A stretch of 64,000 nt of DNA from Lactuca virosa (lineage: Eukaryota; Streptophyta; Magnoliopsida; Asterales; Asteraceae): positions 243,621,115 through 243,685,114 of the forward strand of contig CAKMRJ010005523.1 in NCBI GenBank assembly GCA_928212115.1, read 5' to 3'. Below, piece by piece: positions 10,525-21,384 of the stretch. The notes beneath the pieces are model-generated. The model saw nothing but the letters and a program-made list of their open reading frames with translations, did not search any database and was not told where the DNA came from. Within the stretch, counting starts at the first letter, position 1; the number at the start of each line of letters is the position of its first letter. A program made the translations under genes and the position numbers.

Positions 10525-11400
10525 ACTCATGTAGGTCGCCTTCTCAAATCCATACTCCAAACACTCGCTACCCAGCGCAACAAAACCCACTGAAGCAATC
10601 CCATGGCTTTCATAGGTTCCCGACCGCACCTTTCCATCAGCTGCTGAAGAACTCCTCATAATGTTAGTTAGCTACCTCATAAACACAATCACATGCAACA
10701 AAGCTTAGATAATCCTTCGAGTAACAGACTCACCCCTACAACGGTTAGACTCCAACGAGAGCTGCGTAATAGTGCCAAATCCCGTCACTCTGAGATTATC
10801 TAACCTTTGCCACATGTGACTAGCCATATTCACTCAATAGTTAACTCACATCACTTATGAGTCCCACAAAGCAAGCAACATTCGTGCAGTATCAATCCAA
10901 TCCATAGACTGATCACAAGCATCCAATCCCACATACTACCATCCATACTAGGAGCTCCCACTCCCTCTACTGATTGCCTTACACATCCAAATCATACCCA
11001 AACCAGCATCCCATGCTTCCTAGGATACCAGGCATCACATAACAGGCCAACCCATCACTGGCTAACCAGAACTAGCATGCAAATCTACGAGCTCATATAA
11101 TAGGCATATAGGGCATCTCTCCTAGCATTCTATCATGCAAACATTGAGCAGATCCTTAAACCTAACTAGCATGTGATTCACAGATTCACATATCAAAGCT
11201 TATGAAATAACATGTATGGGTAATTTGGAAAAACTTACTTGAGCTTGGCTGATTGCATGCATCACACCCTTTCTTATTTTAGAAAAATCCCTTTCTAAAA
11301 ATATATTTCTTTGTGAAAAACCTGACCAAATCCTCAGTTTGAGTTCAGACACACCCAAGAGTGTGCCCGAATCCCTCAAACCAAGGCTATGATACCAACT
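10525..11400 (-). other. C1 interior next to the 5' LTR, and its PBS
   Basis: Non-coding sequence closely resembling 43830-44870 of C2 (shared TCAGCTGCTGAAGAACTCCT). It ends in the PBS complement at 11387-11400, which pairs with initiator tRNA-Met (TGGTATCA in the element's sense). C1 has one copy of the segment that is duplicated in C2. Confidence 0.65.
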
Positions 11401-11995
11401 TGTAACGTCCAAAAAATAATGACATAAAATTTTTGTTTTTAACTAAATAAAATGTTAATACATATCATTTCAACAGAACCAAGGTAATCAAGATTTATCA
11501 AAACATCATCCAATAAGAGTAAATCACAGAATGCGGAAAACATGTGGTGTGTGCTCTACAATCATCCCGATCCCTTCCGTTCGAAAACCGAAGTACCTGA
11601 AACATAAACTGAAACTGTAAGCACAAAGCTCAGTGAGTTCCCCAAGATACCACATATCATACATAACTAAGTACATAACGTGCCCCTCCCACACTCGCGT
11701 AACGGGCCCCACCCACACTTGCGTATCTGGCTCCGCCCACTGAGATACGGGCCCCGCTCACATTCACATGACCATATAATCATATAAACATTCAAACACA
11801 TGCGAAAATCATAAAGATAATAGCATACTATACAATCATCGGGCCCCGCCCACATACAAATCATATATGCATAACCTGATACTAGCATAAATAATAACCA
11901 TCGGGGCTTGCCCAAAAAGCATACAAAACACATACACATGCAAGAGTCACGCAAACATCTAGAACTCTACAAAGCAAGCCATGGACCGACATTGG
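11401..11995 (-). repeat. C1 5' LTR, distal part (continues at 32057)
   Basis: It starts with TGTAACGTCC directly after the PBS complement and stops at the insertion point of element B. It carries degenerate repeats of the 'gggccccgcccacat' type (about 11680-11860). The promoter half of this LTR lies at 32057-33183. Total LTR length without the insert is about 1.72 kb. Confidence 0.75.
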
Positions 11996-12765
11996 TGTAA
12001 CGCCCACAGATTCGGGCTAGTCTGTAGAGATAATAAGCGTTAAAAATGACTTTTTGATAGAACATTAATTAGAGTAAATGATCAACCAAGTTATAGTATA
12101 TGTCACAAGGATTCCGTACATATAAAGAACGCTGAAATCTAACTTATAACGAAGAAGTTATGACCCGTCGAAGTTTTACGACTAAACCAGCACGATGCCG
12201 CGTATTGTAAAAAGTGGAATTTTTGATAAACTAATTTTTAGCCTTAGAGATCTAAATAAAAGTCGTAGTATACGTTAAACCGAGAACGTACATAAAAAGA
12301 ACGTTTAAATCTGACTTCGTTTGAGGAAGTTATGGTTTTTCTAAGAATTTGCATAGCAGTATACAACACATAAATAGAATATTATATCGATCGATTTTTA
12401 GCCGACACAACCTAAATGAGAATTAAAGATCTCAGTATTAGGAGCTCAACGATATAAAGACAGTTGAAAACGGATGTCGGATGACAAAGTTATGAATTTT
12501 TAACGGACTTTAACCATCTAAGCCTGTTAAAATATAACTTTAAAAATAAAGTCAAAAGTAGCCAACAGAGTCTAAACAAAAGTTGTAGATCCCGTCGATA
12601 CCTACGCGTGGATATAAAGAACGTAAAAAACGGAGCTCGTATTCGAAAGTTACGGGTTTTAGAAGATAATTAGTTTTTGGAGTAACCGTCAAGTGACACG
12701 TGGCGCGATCTTAGCCACTACTTCTTCCCCACGGCTTTGCACCAGATGGCGACACCTGGCACAGC

Positions 12766-12823
12766 AACACGTCGTGTTGAGCCAGTACCACGTAGTGTTG
12801 GTTAGTTTTCCAGCCCATAAATA
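12766..12823 (+). promoter_or_regulatory. B 5' LTR core promoter: palindrome pair plus TATA box
   Basis: AACACGTCGTGTT at 12766-12778 and ACCACGTAGTGTT at 12787-12799, starts 21 bp apart. CATAAATA follows at 12816-12823, 820 bp from the LTR start. Confidence 0.65.
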
Positions 12824-13969
12824 GAGGCGCAAATCACCTCATTTGTCACACCATTCTAACCCATTCTCTCTCAAACACCCCAAACCCCTTAAGGCTTTTC
12901 CCTAGCACCTCCTAAGTGTTATAAGCGAGTCCCGGAGTACCGGAAAGCCCCTAGAAGAAGTTATTTCGGCTTAGAAGTTCTGCCCACGTAGAGCCTGGTT
13001 TCGTCGCTAAACCCCCTTGTAAGTGAGTTATGCTTACCCTACTTTAAGTATAACTTATGTTTAAGTTCATTATCATTATTATGAACCTATAAACAAGATT
13101 TATCAGTGATTAAAAGTCATTATACTGATTGATCTACTTACGGGGATGATGTCTAGGCTGTGATTTAGTGAGGTGTTTAAAGTGGGATTTCCAAACAGTA
13201 TACATCGTATACCAAACGGACCCTACCGCCGATATGATCCTACATGGTTGTTCCTTACTTGATAGATCATGAAAGTAGACTTTGAGTTAATGATAAATCT
13301 AGACTAATAATTAGTCGCAATAAATATTAGACTAAAATCTAGTGATAATAATACTAGGTTTCGTCAAAGGAAAAGACGATTGTTAGAAGCGAAGCGCTGC
13401 CCGAATTCCGAGTCGTCGCTTTAACAAGTGAGTGCATAGTCTCTTTCATGAACATGATTTTAATAAAAATATTAATTAAAGTAATAAATATATGTTTATG
13501 TGTGAAATATTTGATATTGCATAAAATACGTGTTAAGAGAATATATGATAATATATGATGACTTAAACTAAACCTAAATTAATTAAGATGAATATCGGGT
13601 AGAATCTTCTTACAAGTACGGGTATGATATACACGGAGGGTAGAACTTTAAAATGCGTCATTAATCCGAGAGCATGGATTAGACATAGTCATTCGTCCCT
13701 AGTCCGAGAGTACGGATTGGGCATAGTCATTTGTCGTTGATCCGAGAGCATGGATTAGACATAGTCATCCGTCCCTAGTCCAAGAGTATGGAGTGGGCAT
13801 AGTGAATTGTCATTGATCTAAGAGCATGGATTAGACATACCTGATCCGGGAGTATGGATTAGGTAGAGCTATTAATTTTAGATCCGAGATTATGGATCGT
13901 GTCGTTATGAGGGTCGACGGGGTGGGGTAAAATTGCTTATATGAGGTGAATTTGTATATTGCGAGTTCT

Positions 13970-13975
13970 AATATA

Positions 13976-14017
<42 letters not shown>
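13970..14017. repeat. TA microsatellite in the B 5' LTR
   Basis: About 45 bp of alternating TA with one interruption. The same position in the 3' LTR and in the solo LTR also holds TA runs. Confidence 0.9.
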
Positions 14018-14019
<2 letters not shown>

Positions 14020-14370
14020 TATAACATTGTGGGATTAAAATCCCTATGTACTCACCAGGTTTCCCAACCTGACCCACTCAGTTTATTTGTATCACAGGTA
14101 TCGATGTGAAGATACATTACACTGAGAGATTAAAGGAGATGTAATTCATTAGTGTAAATAATGTAAGGTCTGTTTAGTTTTTATATTAACGATGACATTC
14201 CAATGTTTTATTATAAATAAAATAAATTTCTTCGGAAATGCTTTGATAATATATTTATCATATTTTTGGGAACAAATTCTGCAATAATATTCTTCAAAAC
14301 GAATACTCTGATCTAAAAATAAGAATAAATAAAATTTTTAAAATGACCGTGAATTTGGGGATGTCACAGT

Positions 14371-14382
14371 TGGTATCAGAGC
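14371..14382 (+). other. Element B primer-binding site
   Basis: TGGTATCAGAGC, complementary to the 3' end of initiator tRNA-Met, two bases after the 5' LTR. Confidence 0.9.
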
Positions 14383-14774
14383 ATTAGTTTAAGCGAACTA
14401 GGAATTTTAGGAAATTTCTAGACTTAAACTTAGAATGTTAAGCGATGATCGTGAGGAGTGTGTCTATTATATTTTAGGAAGTATGCCTAAATAGACACGA
14501 ACACTAGCTTATTTAGGGAAGATGCCTAAATTTCTCTTATGTGCTAAATGATATATGCTTTATGATGCTATCATTTGATTGAATCTATGGTCTATTGCCA
14601 CCGGATCTGGAAATTTTATGTGTTCAGATTTATGAACGTTTAATTACGGTATAAGAACTGGCATGTAACTTTTCAGAGTGATAAGGAGATTTATACGTCT
14701 GTCGTAAATAAAGATTTCCCTATCTTAATTCTCTTCACTGCACACCGAACGTTTGATTTGGCGTATAGACTGAC

Positions 14775-15816
14775 ATGGTGAGAACTCGAAGCGGATTAGG
14801 AAACGTTAATGAGAATACTAATGGAAACCTGCAACCTGAGCCCCGAGAGATTGAGCGTGCACCAAAAGTAGCAGCTACACCCGGACCAATCATAATGGTA
14901 GGAGTACAAGAAATGATACAAATGATGTTGGATTGTCAAATGGAAGAAACAAGACGTCTACTTCAATAGAATAAGGATGGACTTACTGTTCCTATTGAGC
15001 GGTCTGAACTGAATATTGAGTAGTCAGAGGAGGGAAATTATAGTCGTACTGTGAGTCAAATTGAACCCCGAGTGGTTAGAAGAAATAACCAAGATGAAGG
15101 AATTGAAAGGAATGTATGCACGTATAAAGACTTCACAACTTGCAAACCATCAACTTTTACGGGTACAGAAGATCCAGTCGGAGTTATGGACTGGATCTTT
15201 GAGATGGAGCTAGCTTTCATAACATGTGGTTGCAAGGGCAAGCTGCAAACCACTTATGTTGTGCATCAGTTTAGGGGTGGGGCTGTTCGTTGGTGGAAAA
15301 CTTTGGGAAAGATCATGAGCCCCAATGAGCCACTACATTTGACATTGGCAGAAATCTTTGTACACTTTAAACGCAAGTTCTGCTCAGCCCAAAATCTGCC
15401 AGAACTAGAGAACCAGTTTCTGACATTGAAAAAGGGCAACATGTTCATTGATGAGTGTACCCATGTCTTCACAGACAAGATGGAGTTTACTTTGCGCATC
15501 GTCCCTGACGAGCTAACAAAAATCGATAAGTATGAAAAGGGACTACCATGGGAGTATATTGTGCCGGTACGCCAGACACCCACTCTCTAGGCGGCCATCT
15601 GGGCTACTAAATCTGTTGAAGAAATGATCAAAGGCAAAACCACCAACAAGGTTGAAGTTGGTGAGAAGAGGAAGTTTGAGGGGTCCCTGAAGAAAAATAG
15701 GTCCCTGAAGTCTGACCCCGACAACAAAAGGTATGGGGATAGCAATGAAGAAAAGTGGTGTGACAAGTGCAAAAGGAAACACATTGGGAAGTGCTCTAAA
15801 GAAGTGACATGCTTCA
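14775..15816 (+). pseudogene. gag: Element B gag, 5' part (capsid region), interrupted
   Basis: The frame starts MVRTRSG at 14775. Stops follow at 14967-14969, near 15021 and at 15588-15590. The best-preserved part, 15051-15590, is a Ty3 retrotransposon gag (capsid) domain: FTGTEDPVGVMDWIFEMELA, then AVRWWKTL and FKRKFCSAQNLPELENQFL. A basic linker (15624 onwards) leads to the first Cys-rich motif, CDKCKRKHIGKC (near 15758-15793). The coding sequence is cut at 15816 by S and resumes at 28474. A normal product is Gag, which forms the cytoplasmic virus-like particle. This copy cannot make it. Confidence 0.8.
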
Positions 15817-16127
15817 TGTTAGCACAAAGTTCTTGTAGGATCGATTGATTCTAAGCAGAAAAGCAATAAATAACGTAATAAAGAACACAGGAATGGTTTA
15901 ACTGATGTCGAATGATTAAGCTTTAACACCTCAGAAGAGCTTGATTAAGAACTTCGACTGTAGAGGTGTTTAGGGTTACAAAGCAATAATAATAATAATG
16001 ACGATCGTATCTAAGGCATACATGCATGCACTATAAATAGCTTAACCCTAACCAATAATCACGGATGGACAAGCCCAATCCGGATATACAAAAACAAAGC
16101 CCATGACGCAACACAAAATACCCAACA
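15817..16127 (-). repeat. S 3' LTR
   Basis: 311 bp, 8 substitutions from the other LTR. Contains a TATA-like CTATTTATAG (minus strand, near 16032-16041), a (taa)n run and gatcgtatc. No palindrome pair of the gypsy type is present. Confidence 0.9.
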
Positions 16128-16140
16128 ATCTCCCCCTTTG
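16128..16140 (-). other. S polypurine tract
   Basis: Minus-strand CAAAGGGGGAGAT lies directly against the inner edge of the 3' LTR and would prime plus-strand DNA synthesis. Confidence 0.85.
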
Positions 16141-16159
16141 CGTCAATGGAGCCGAGAGC

Positions 16160-19100
16160 TCAATTTGGTTGAGCTATAGAAGACTTCTTGATGGTCTTGA
16201 ACACCTTCGGTATAATGGCCAGTAGAGTATGACGAAAAGTAATATACCACCGAAGCATGTCAGTGAAGTTCTTCTTGTCTGACTCATTGTTGTGCTTGCA
16301 TCGATGGATAATATTGATTATGTGCTCCAAGCAGTCCGTTGAGAACAGATGCTTATCAACAAGAGCGAAAAGAAATCTGCTAGCTTCGCCTCTTGTGAAC
16401 ATCACTGTGAGATGTGTAGAAACTATTTGACCCAGCTGCATCTTGTTCACATCTCCAGGCTTTACAGTTGGCTTCACAGTTGGTTTCTTCTTCAAAACGC
16501 TAGCAATCTCCTGATCCATTGTAGCAACTTCATGGACATAGGAAGCCAACATCCTCTTCAGATGATCTAGGATCAGCTCATACTCCTTCGCATTCGTGAG
16601 CAAAATGTTGTACAATAAGATCCAATCATGAGGATTTAAGTTAGGAAGATCTGCCAGGGAAATCATAGAAACCGAGTTGTCTGAACCTCAGGTTATCTTG
16701 AAATTAACATTAACAAATTTCCCTGCAGGCAAAGGTTTCAGCACCTTGACTGTTGTAATCTTCTGTGCACTCCAAGTCAGGTACTGCGGCTGACCGAAAT
16801 TGAGATAATAATCAATAAGTTCACGAGCAACTTGAGGGTGAGGTGAGGGAACTTGAACTGTTGAATCAAAACAGTGAAAAGTAAATGCCCTTCGTGTTAT
16901 AGGCATATCAAACTGTGAGTCCCTCACATTCTCACAATCAAACGAAGCTACAGGTTCCAGCCAGTACGTGCTTGGAAACTCTATCGCTTCTTTGATCAGC
17001 GTTTCCCTAGTCCAAGGAGGAAACAAAGCCTTTTTGCAAATTAGGGCATCATGCTCTTCCGTTTCAGGGCATCAGCAAGAGTTTCTTGATCTTCATCACT
17101 ATCATCATGTTCATCAGCAAGACCTTTCTTCTTTTCTTGATTACCAGAACCCGAAGCTACATTACCCTTCGGTTATGTTTTGACAATGACCTTCGGTTCA
17201 ATAGGAGTAGTTTTCTGAGCACCTTCTCCCCCTTGTTGCGGAGTAACCAATCGCTCCGTAACACCCTTCATTTCACGTAGAAGTTCAATTGCAGGAAGAA
17301 GCTTGGAGGTCAGGTGATTCCGGATTGTCAGTGTAAGAATTGGATCATGAGCATGAAGAACATTGTGCAGCATATTAAGAACGTCACCAGCACAACTTCG
17401 GAAAACGAAACGCTCAGTTTCCAACAAAGAAATTTCCCTATCAGCTTGAGCCAGTTGAACCTTCTGGACTTCAATGGTAGTGGTTTGACGAGAAAGATCA
17501 GCCATCAAATTGCTCTCCTTTGCTAAATCAGCATGGAGCTTTTCAAGACGAGAATTTACTGAGCTAAGAAGAGAAGTGTTCTCAGCTTGAATCTCAGAAC
17601 GAACAGTCTCGAATTTAGCTTGCTCCCCTTGAAGTGACTTTGAGAGAGAGTCAACCGATGCATTTACCTTAGCTGTATTTGCATCAGCATGACCCTTAAG
17701 GGATTCAAGAAAGATCTGGGAATTGTGAATGAGTTCTGCAACATCGGTTGTAGCCTTCCGGCATGAAGATGTGGATGCTTAAACCGCCTTCGTTGATTTA
17801 TCAATTGCTCCTGTATACTGTTCAAAAGCAGTGTCCAGGAAAGCCTTCAGCAAAACATCATTGTACTTCGAAGAAGAGGCGAGCAATCGATCAAGCATAT
17901 CATCGAGTCTCTGCACTAGTTGTTTGGTTATCGGAGCCTCTTCATCTTTATCAGTGGGAAGTCTATAAGGACTGTAATAGGTTGAGTCAAACTCAAAATT
18001 GTCACCACCGAGAGTAGGACCAAAATCAGTTGAGGGTGAGGGTGAAAGAGGTTTAGATGTAACAAGGGTTTCGGTTTCAGTATTAGCCCCCGTATCAGAT
18101 ACGTTGACGTTTACTGGAGGTTCGGTTGTAGTGGTGGAGATAGGGGTAGTTGTGGTAGTTGCTTGTGAAAAAATGGGAGGTGGTAAAGGAGTTGTAGAGA
18201 TTTGTACTGTACTAACTGGTGGTGGTGGTGGAACAGTAGTGGTAGGTTGAGTTGTAGACGTTGGTGGAATTGGAGCAACCGAAACTGGAACAGTAGTCTT
18301 CGGTGGAGATGGAGGAGGAGTTGGAATTTTGTCATTGAGTTGTTCAGTAGGAGTTGGAGAACGAGGAGGTGTATTACCTCTTGGTAAGCCGTCATGCAGA
18401 ACTTCTTCTTCCTCATCAGCCGATTGCTCCTCATCATGTTCTGAGCTTGAAGGGGTAGGACCTTTGGTTTCCTTGCCATTTCTTGACTTTCTTTGGAGCC
18501 GAAGAATCAGCCTTTTCAGCCTTTCGCTTTTTGGACTTGACAGGCTTAGAAGAAGGACCTTCGGTTTCCACCTTCTTGGTATCTGCCCTCTTCCCTCGCT
18601 TTGCTGGCTTTTCCACAGCATCTAAGGCAGCCTGCTGTTCAGGAGTCAGTTCTCTTGGGCCCTTGGGAGTAAGCTTCCGGTAGTCAGCCATCACATGACT
18701 TTCGCTCGACACACACCTGTACATTGTTTCAGGTATCGAACCATTGTGAGAAAACTTGGTGGCATCTGAGAAGATAATCTTCTTTGTATGAAAAGTAGCC
18801 ACAGAGGAGAGCATTGCATCTTTCATAACTGGAATCTGTAAGTTCTCAATGGCCCGTCGGGTGATGATGGTCCAGAAACGACCACAGGAAATCTCTGAAT
18901 GTCTCGTTGAGGAGTTGAGACTTTGCACCAGTTGCGACCAAATAATAGAGCCATAATCCAGGTTAATACCATTGTAGAGACCATAGAGAATGGTCATAAA
19001 ACCCTTACTCGTACCATCTGACCCAGCTACCCGTTCTGCCAAACTCTTGTTGATAAGAGTAAGTAACCCATTCCATTGCGGCGGAAAACAGGACTTCTTA

Positions 19101-19516
19101 AACTTTGTCACTGTTGTAAGGACATCAGTATACCCCATCTCATAAAACATCATAAACAACTGGGTTGTGGTGATGAAATCAGGAGAGATGACAGAAGCAT
19201 CGACGACAAGCCCTAACAGGGAGCAGAATCAGGCTTTCGAAATAGATGCCTTGTGAGTGAAGATTTGAAAATAGATCCTCTCCTTGTTCTTGTCGTAAGA
19301 CGCAGTAGAGTACACTTGTGACAGCAGAGACATGGGAACAGATTCCACCTGCGTAAGAGCGATAACCAGTGGGGAGTACTTGAGACATTCGACAACGTGG
19401 AGCATGTACGAATCATACAAAAAGGGGTTTAGTTGAATGATCAGGTTCTGATTAGGTTTGATCACAAGCAATGACGATGAAGCAGTTTGATCTTGAAAAG
19501 ATGATGATTCCGCCAT
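16160..19516 (-). pseudogene. S post-pol ORF (env-position, Sirevirus type), broken
   Basis: About 1,119 codons if the breaks are ignored. The order is: an N-terminal globular part from MAESSSFQDQ (19516) to about 18680, including SFPPQW-like FPPQWNGLLTLINKSLAERV; a Lys-rich nuclear-signal-like stretch (KPVKSKKRKAEK, PKKVKK); a very Pro/Thr-rich segment (about 18400-18040); a coiled-coil-like region (about 17750-17300); and a C-terminal part (17026-16160) with NPHDWILLYNILL and FTDMLRWYI. Damage: an in-frame TGA near 19230, a frameshift near 18475, stops at 17779 and 17173, another shift near 17030 and a stop at 16688. Sirevirus extra ORFs are often called env-like, but I see no signal peptide or fusion/transmembrane segment. 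Basic and coiled-coil content fits a nucleic-acid or structural role equally well. Function unknown. Confidence 0.6.
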
Positions 19517-20938
19517 TGTTGATGTAAGGAAGAAGATGAACAGTTGAAGATCGCCTGTTGTATTTGAGAGAGTTTGAAGAAGGTAAGAAGGTACAATAGG
19601 TGCGAGAAACCCTTTATATACCGTTGCCAGGAGAGAGAAAGAATCTCCGTGATGATGATACGATCACTGAAACGTCGCCTGAAAAAGCGCGATTTGACAG
19701 CTTGGTTTCCCCAGATAGACGTCATCAAGCGTGGGTTTAGGAACCGTTTCAAATTCACGCGCCCAATATGAATGGTTATCCGATGACGCGATTCAAAATC
19801 TTATCCACATATCGTCTTTTCAAATTCACTTTCGCTCCATATGTCAAAATAACCACTTTCGCTTTAAACGGGCCATAAGGAACATCAACCAGAATTTTGG
19901 AAAATCACAAAGAATTTTCGTGTAAGAGTGTGCCAAAAATAAAGAAATAAAGCAAAATGTGTATAGGATGTGAGTGATGTCTTTAATAAGACATGAAGCA
20001 GATGATTCCGGGCAAGAATCTCTTCCTTCAAAGTCAAGAGAGACTTGAAGTGCTTGTGTGGTTCCCCGAGAAAATACGATCGAGTGTTTATAAAGAAACA
20101 CTGAAAGGCTTCTTTTCAAATAAAGGGTCTAAAGGGTGGCTTATCTTCAACCGAACATCGATACTTAACATAAGACCGAAAGTTGGATGAAGTACTTGTG
20201 AGACCGATGTGGTCTGTTGAACAAGTAGGTTGGATAGAATTTGTTGTGACTAATGATGTTATAAAAATCTCAAAAACAAAAACCAAACTGGATCTTTTTG
20301 GGAAGAAATGCCTTGGTGTTAGACAATTTCATAAAGACCACTCAAAAAATAGAATGAGATTTCGTTAGGTAACAAGTGAGATCTTGAATATAAATATTCA
20401 CCGTCAATTCATTATTGGTGTTGGATTTTGGGTCTCACTTAGCACGTGGTGTACGCATCTAAGATCATAAACACAGATTTTGTGTAACCATAAACCTCAG
20501 TGGTAATATCTGAGAGTCTCAAGGGTTACCTTGGTGAAACGAAAGTTGATGGAGAATGTAGAGGAGGTGGTTAAGGAACCGAAAGTACCCCTGCTATATA
20601 AAAGTGACAAAGCAGAAAACTCTTAACTCATTTGAGAAGAGTAAAGTAGCTCATGACTTGAGTGAAATTAGCAGCCTGATTGGGAAGAAACGATAGGTAT
20701 AGATCAAATCATTAAGGCCTTACTCATAGTCTTAGAGGCTTCGGTCTACATGCAGCAGCATGCTTCTACGGACACCTAACTAGTTCAAATTAAAATGGTC
20801 GTACCTGCCCTAGCTCCAATTTATGTAGCAACGATGTACTTGGTACCTAGTAAAGAAAATAAACAAAGACAAACAACCACACACACAAACAAAAGATAAT
20901 AAAGAGATAAATAAAAGATAAAACCTTTTGGAATTTTG

Positions 20939-21060
20939 AATTTTCTGAAGAATAATAAAAACAAAATATTTTTGGATTTTTGCAGTTTCTGAAAAATAAT
21001 AAAAACAGAAATAATATTTTTGAATTTTTAAGTTTTCTGAAAAATAATAAAAACAGAAAA
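20939..21060. repeat. AT-rich tandem repeat, about 44-48 bp x 3
   Basis: Copies starting TTTTCTGAAGAATAAT (20941), GTTTCTGAAAAATAAT (20985) and TTTTCTGAAAAATAAT (21033). On the coding strand of S it reads as a pyrimidine-rich run. Confidence 0.8.
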
Positions 21061-21209
21061 AGAAACAAAAATAAACGAAATTAATGTTAAAAACTCTAGG
21101 AATAAAGATATTAGAGAAAACATAGCAAGAAAAAGATTTAAAAGAGAGTTTACAAAGTATACAGCCGAAATCAAACCTTAAAGGAATGAAGCGAAATAAG
21201 TTGAGCGGT

Positions 21210-21377
21210 CGGTTCATTTCGGTTCCCTGAAATTCCGGAGCCGAAATAGACCGAACGTTCGGTTCATTTCGGTTCCCGAAGATTATGGAGCCGAAATAGA
21301 CCGAGCGTTCGGTTCATTTCGGTTCCCGAAAAATCCAGAACCGAAATAGACCGAGCGTTCGCTCTATTTCGCTTGTC
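21210..21377. repeat. 50-bp tandem repeat of hairpin units, 3.3 copies
   Basis: Units at 21210-21259, 21260-21309 and 21310-21359, plus a partial unit to 21377. Each unit holds CGGTTCATTTCGG and, further on, the near-complement CCGAAATAGACCG, so each can fold into a stem of about 18 bp with a 10-base loop. The array begins only 8 bp past the pol stop codon. Confidence 0.85.
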
Positions 21378-21384
21378 TCATTTT

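Larger units (their letters stand above)
5023..11400 (-). mobile_element. Element C1 interior: non-coding LARD-like Ty3 derivative, interrupted
   Basis: On the minus strand this is the interior of the element whose 5' LTR begins at 11401. It is recognised by the PBS complement at 11387-11400 (ATGATACCAACT, one change from the usual CTGATACCAACT) and by similarity of 10640-11400 to the interior of C2 (43830-44870). No gag or pol is readable. C-rich, stop-rich sequence fills 5023-6344. 6345-10524 is foreign (CACTA-type insertion). The left LTR is absent, displaced by element A. Confidence 0.65.
11996..14368 (+). repeat. Element B 5' LTR
   Basis: Starts TGTAACGCCC, ends GATGTCACA. The first 700 bp contain four degenerate units of about 160-170 bp, each with a (t)ataaaGAAC-type core (12121, 12291, 12453, 12613). 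A palindrome pair (12766-12799) and a TATA-like CATAAATA (12816-12823) follow. Downstream are five to six degenerate units of 'ccgagagcatggattagacatag' (about 13650-13890) and a TA run (13970-14017). Confidence 0.85.
19517..21384 (-). other. S spacer between pol and the post-pol ORF
   Basis: 1.87 kb without a recognisable gene. It contains a three-unit AT-rich repeat (20939-21060) and a 50-bp hairpin repeat array (21210-21377), both close to the pol stop. The rest (19517-20930) is unique-looking sequence with no feature I can name. It would form the leader of any mRNA for the downstream ORF. Confidence 0.6.

Noticed and set aside
18000..18250. Plus-strand frame rich in Gly/Val across 17999-18250
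   Set aside because: It is the complement of the Pro/Thr-rich part of the S post-pol ORF; low complexity explains the open frame.
21210..21377. Possible CRISPR-like or satellite array
   Set aside because: Units are contiguous without spacers and lie inside a retrotransposon; a hairpin tandem repeat is the better description.
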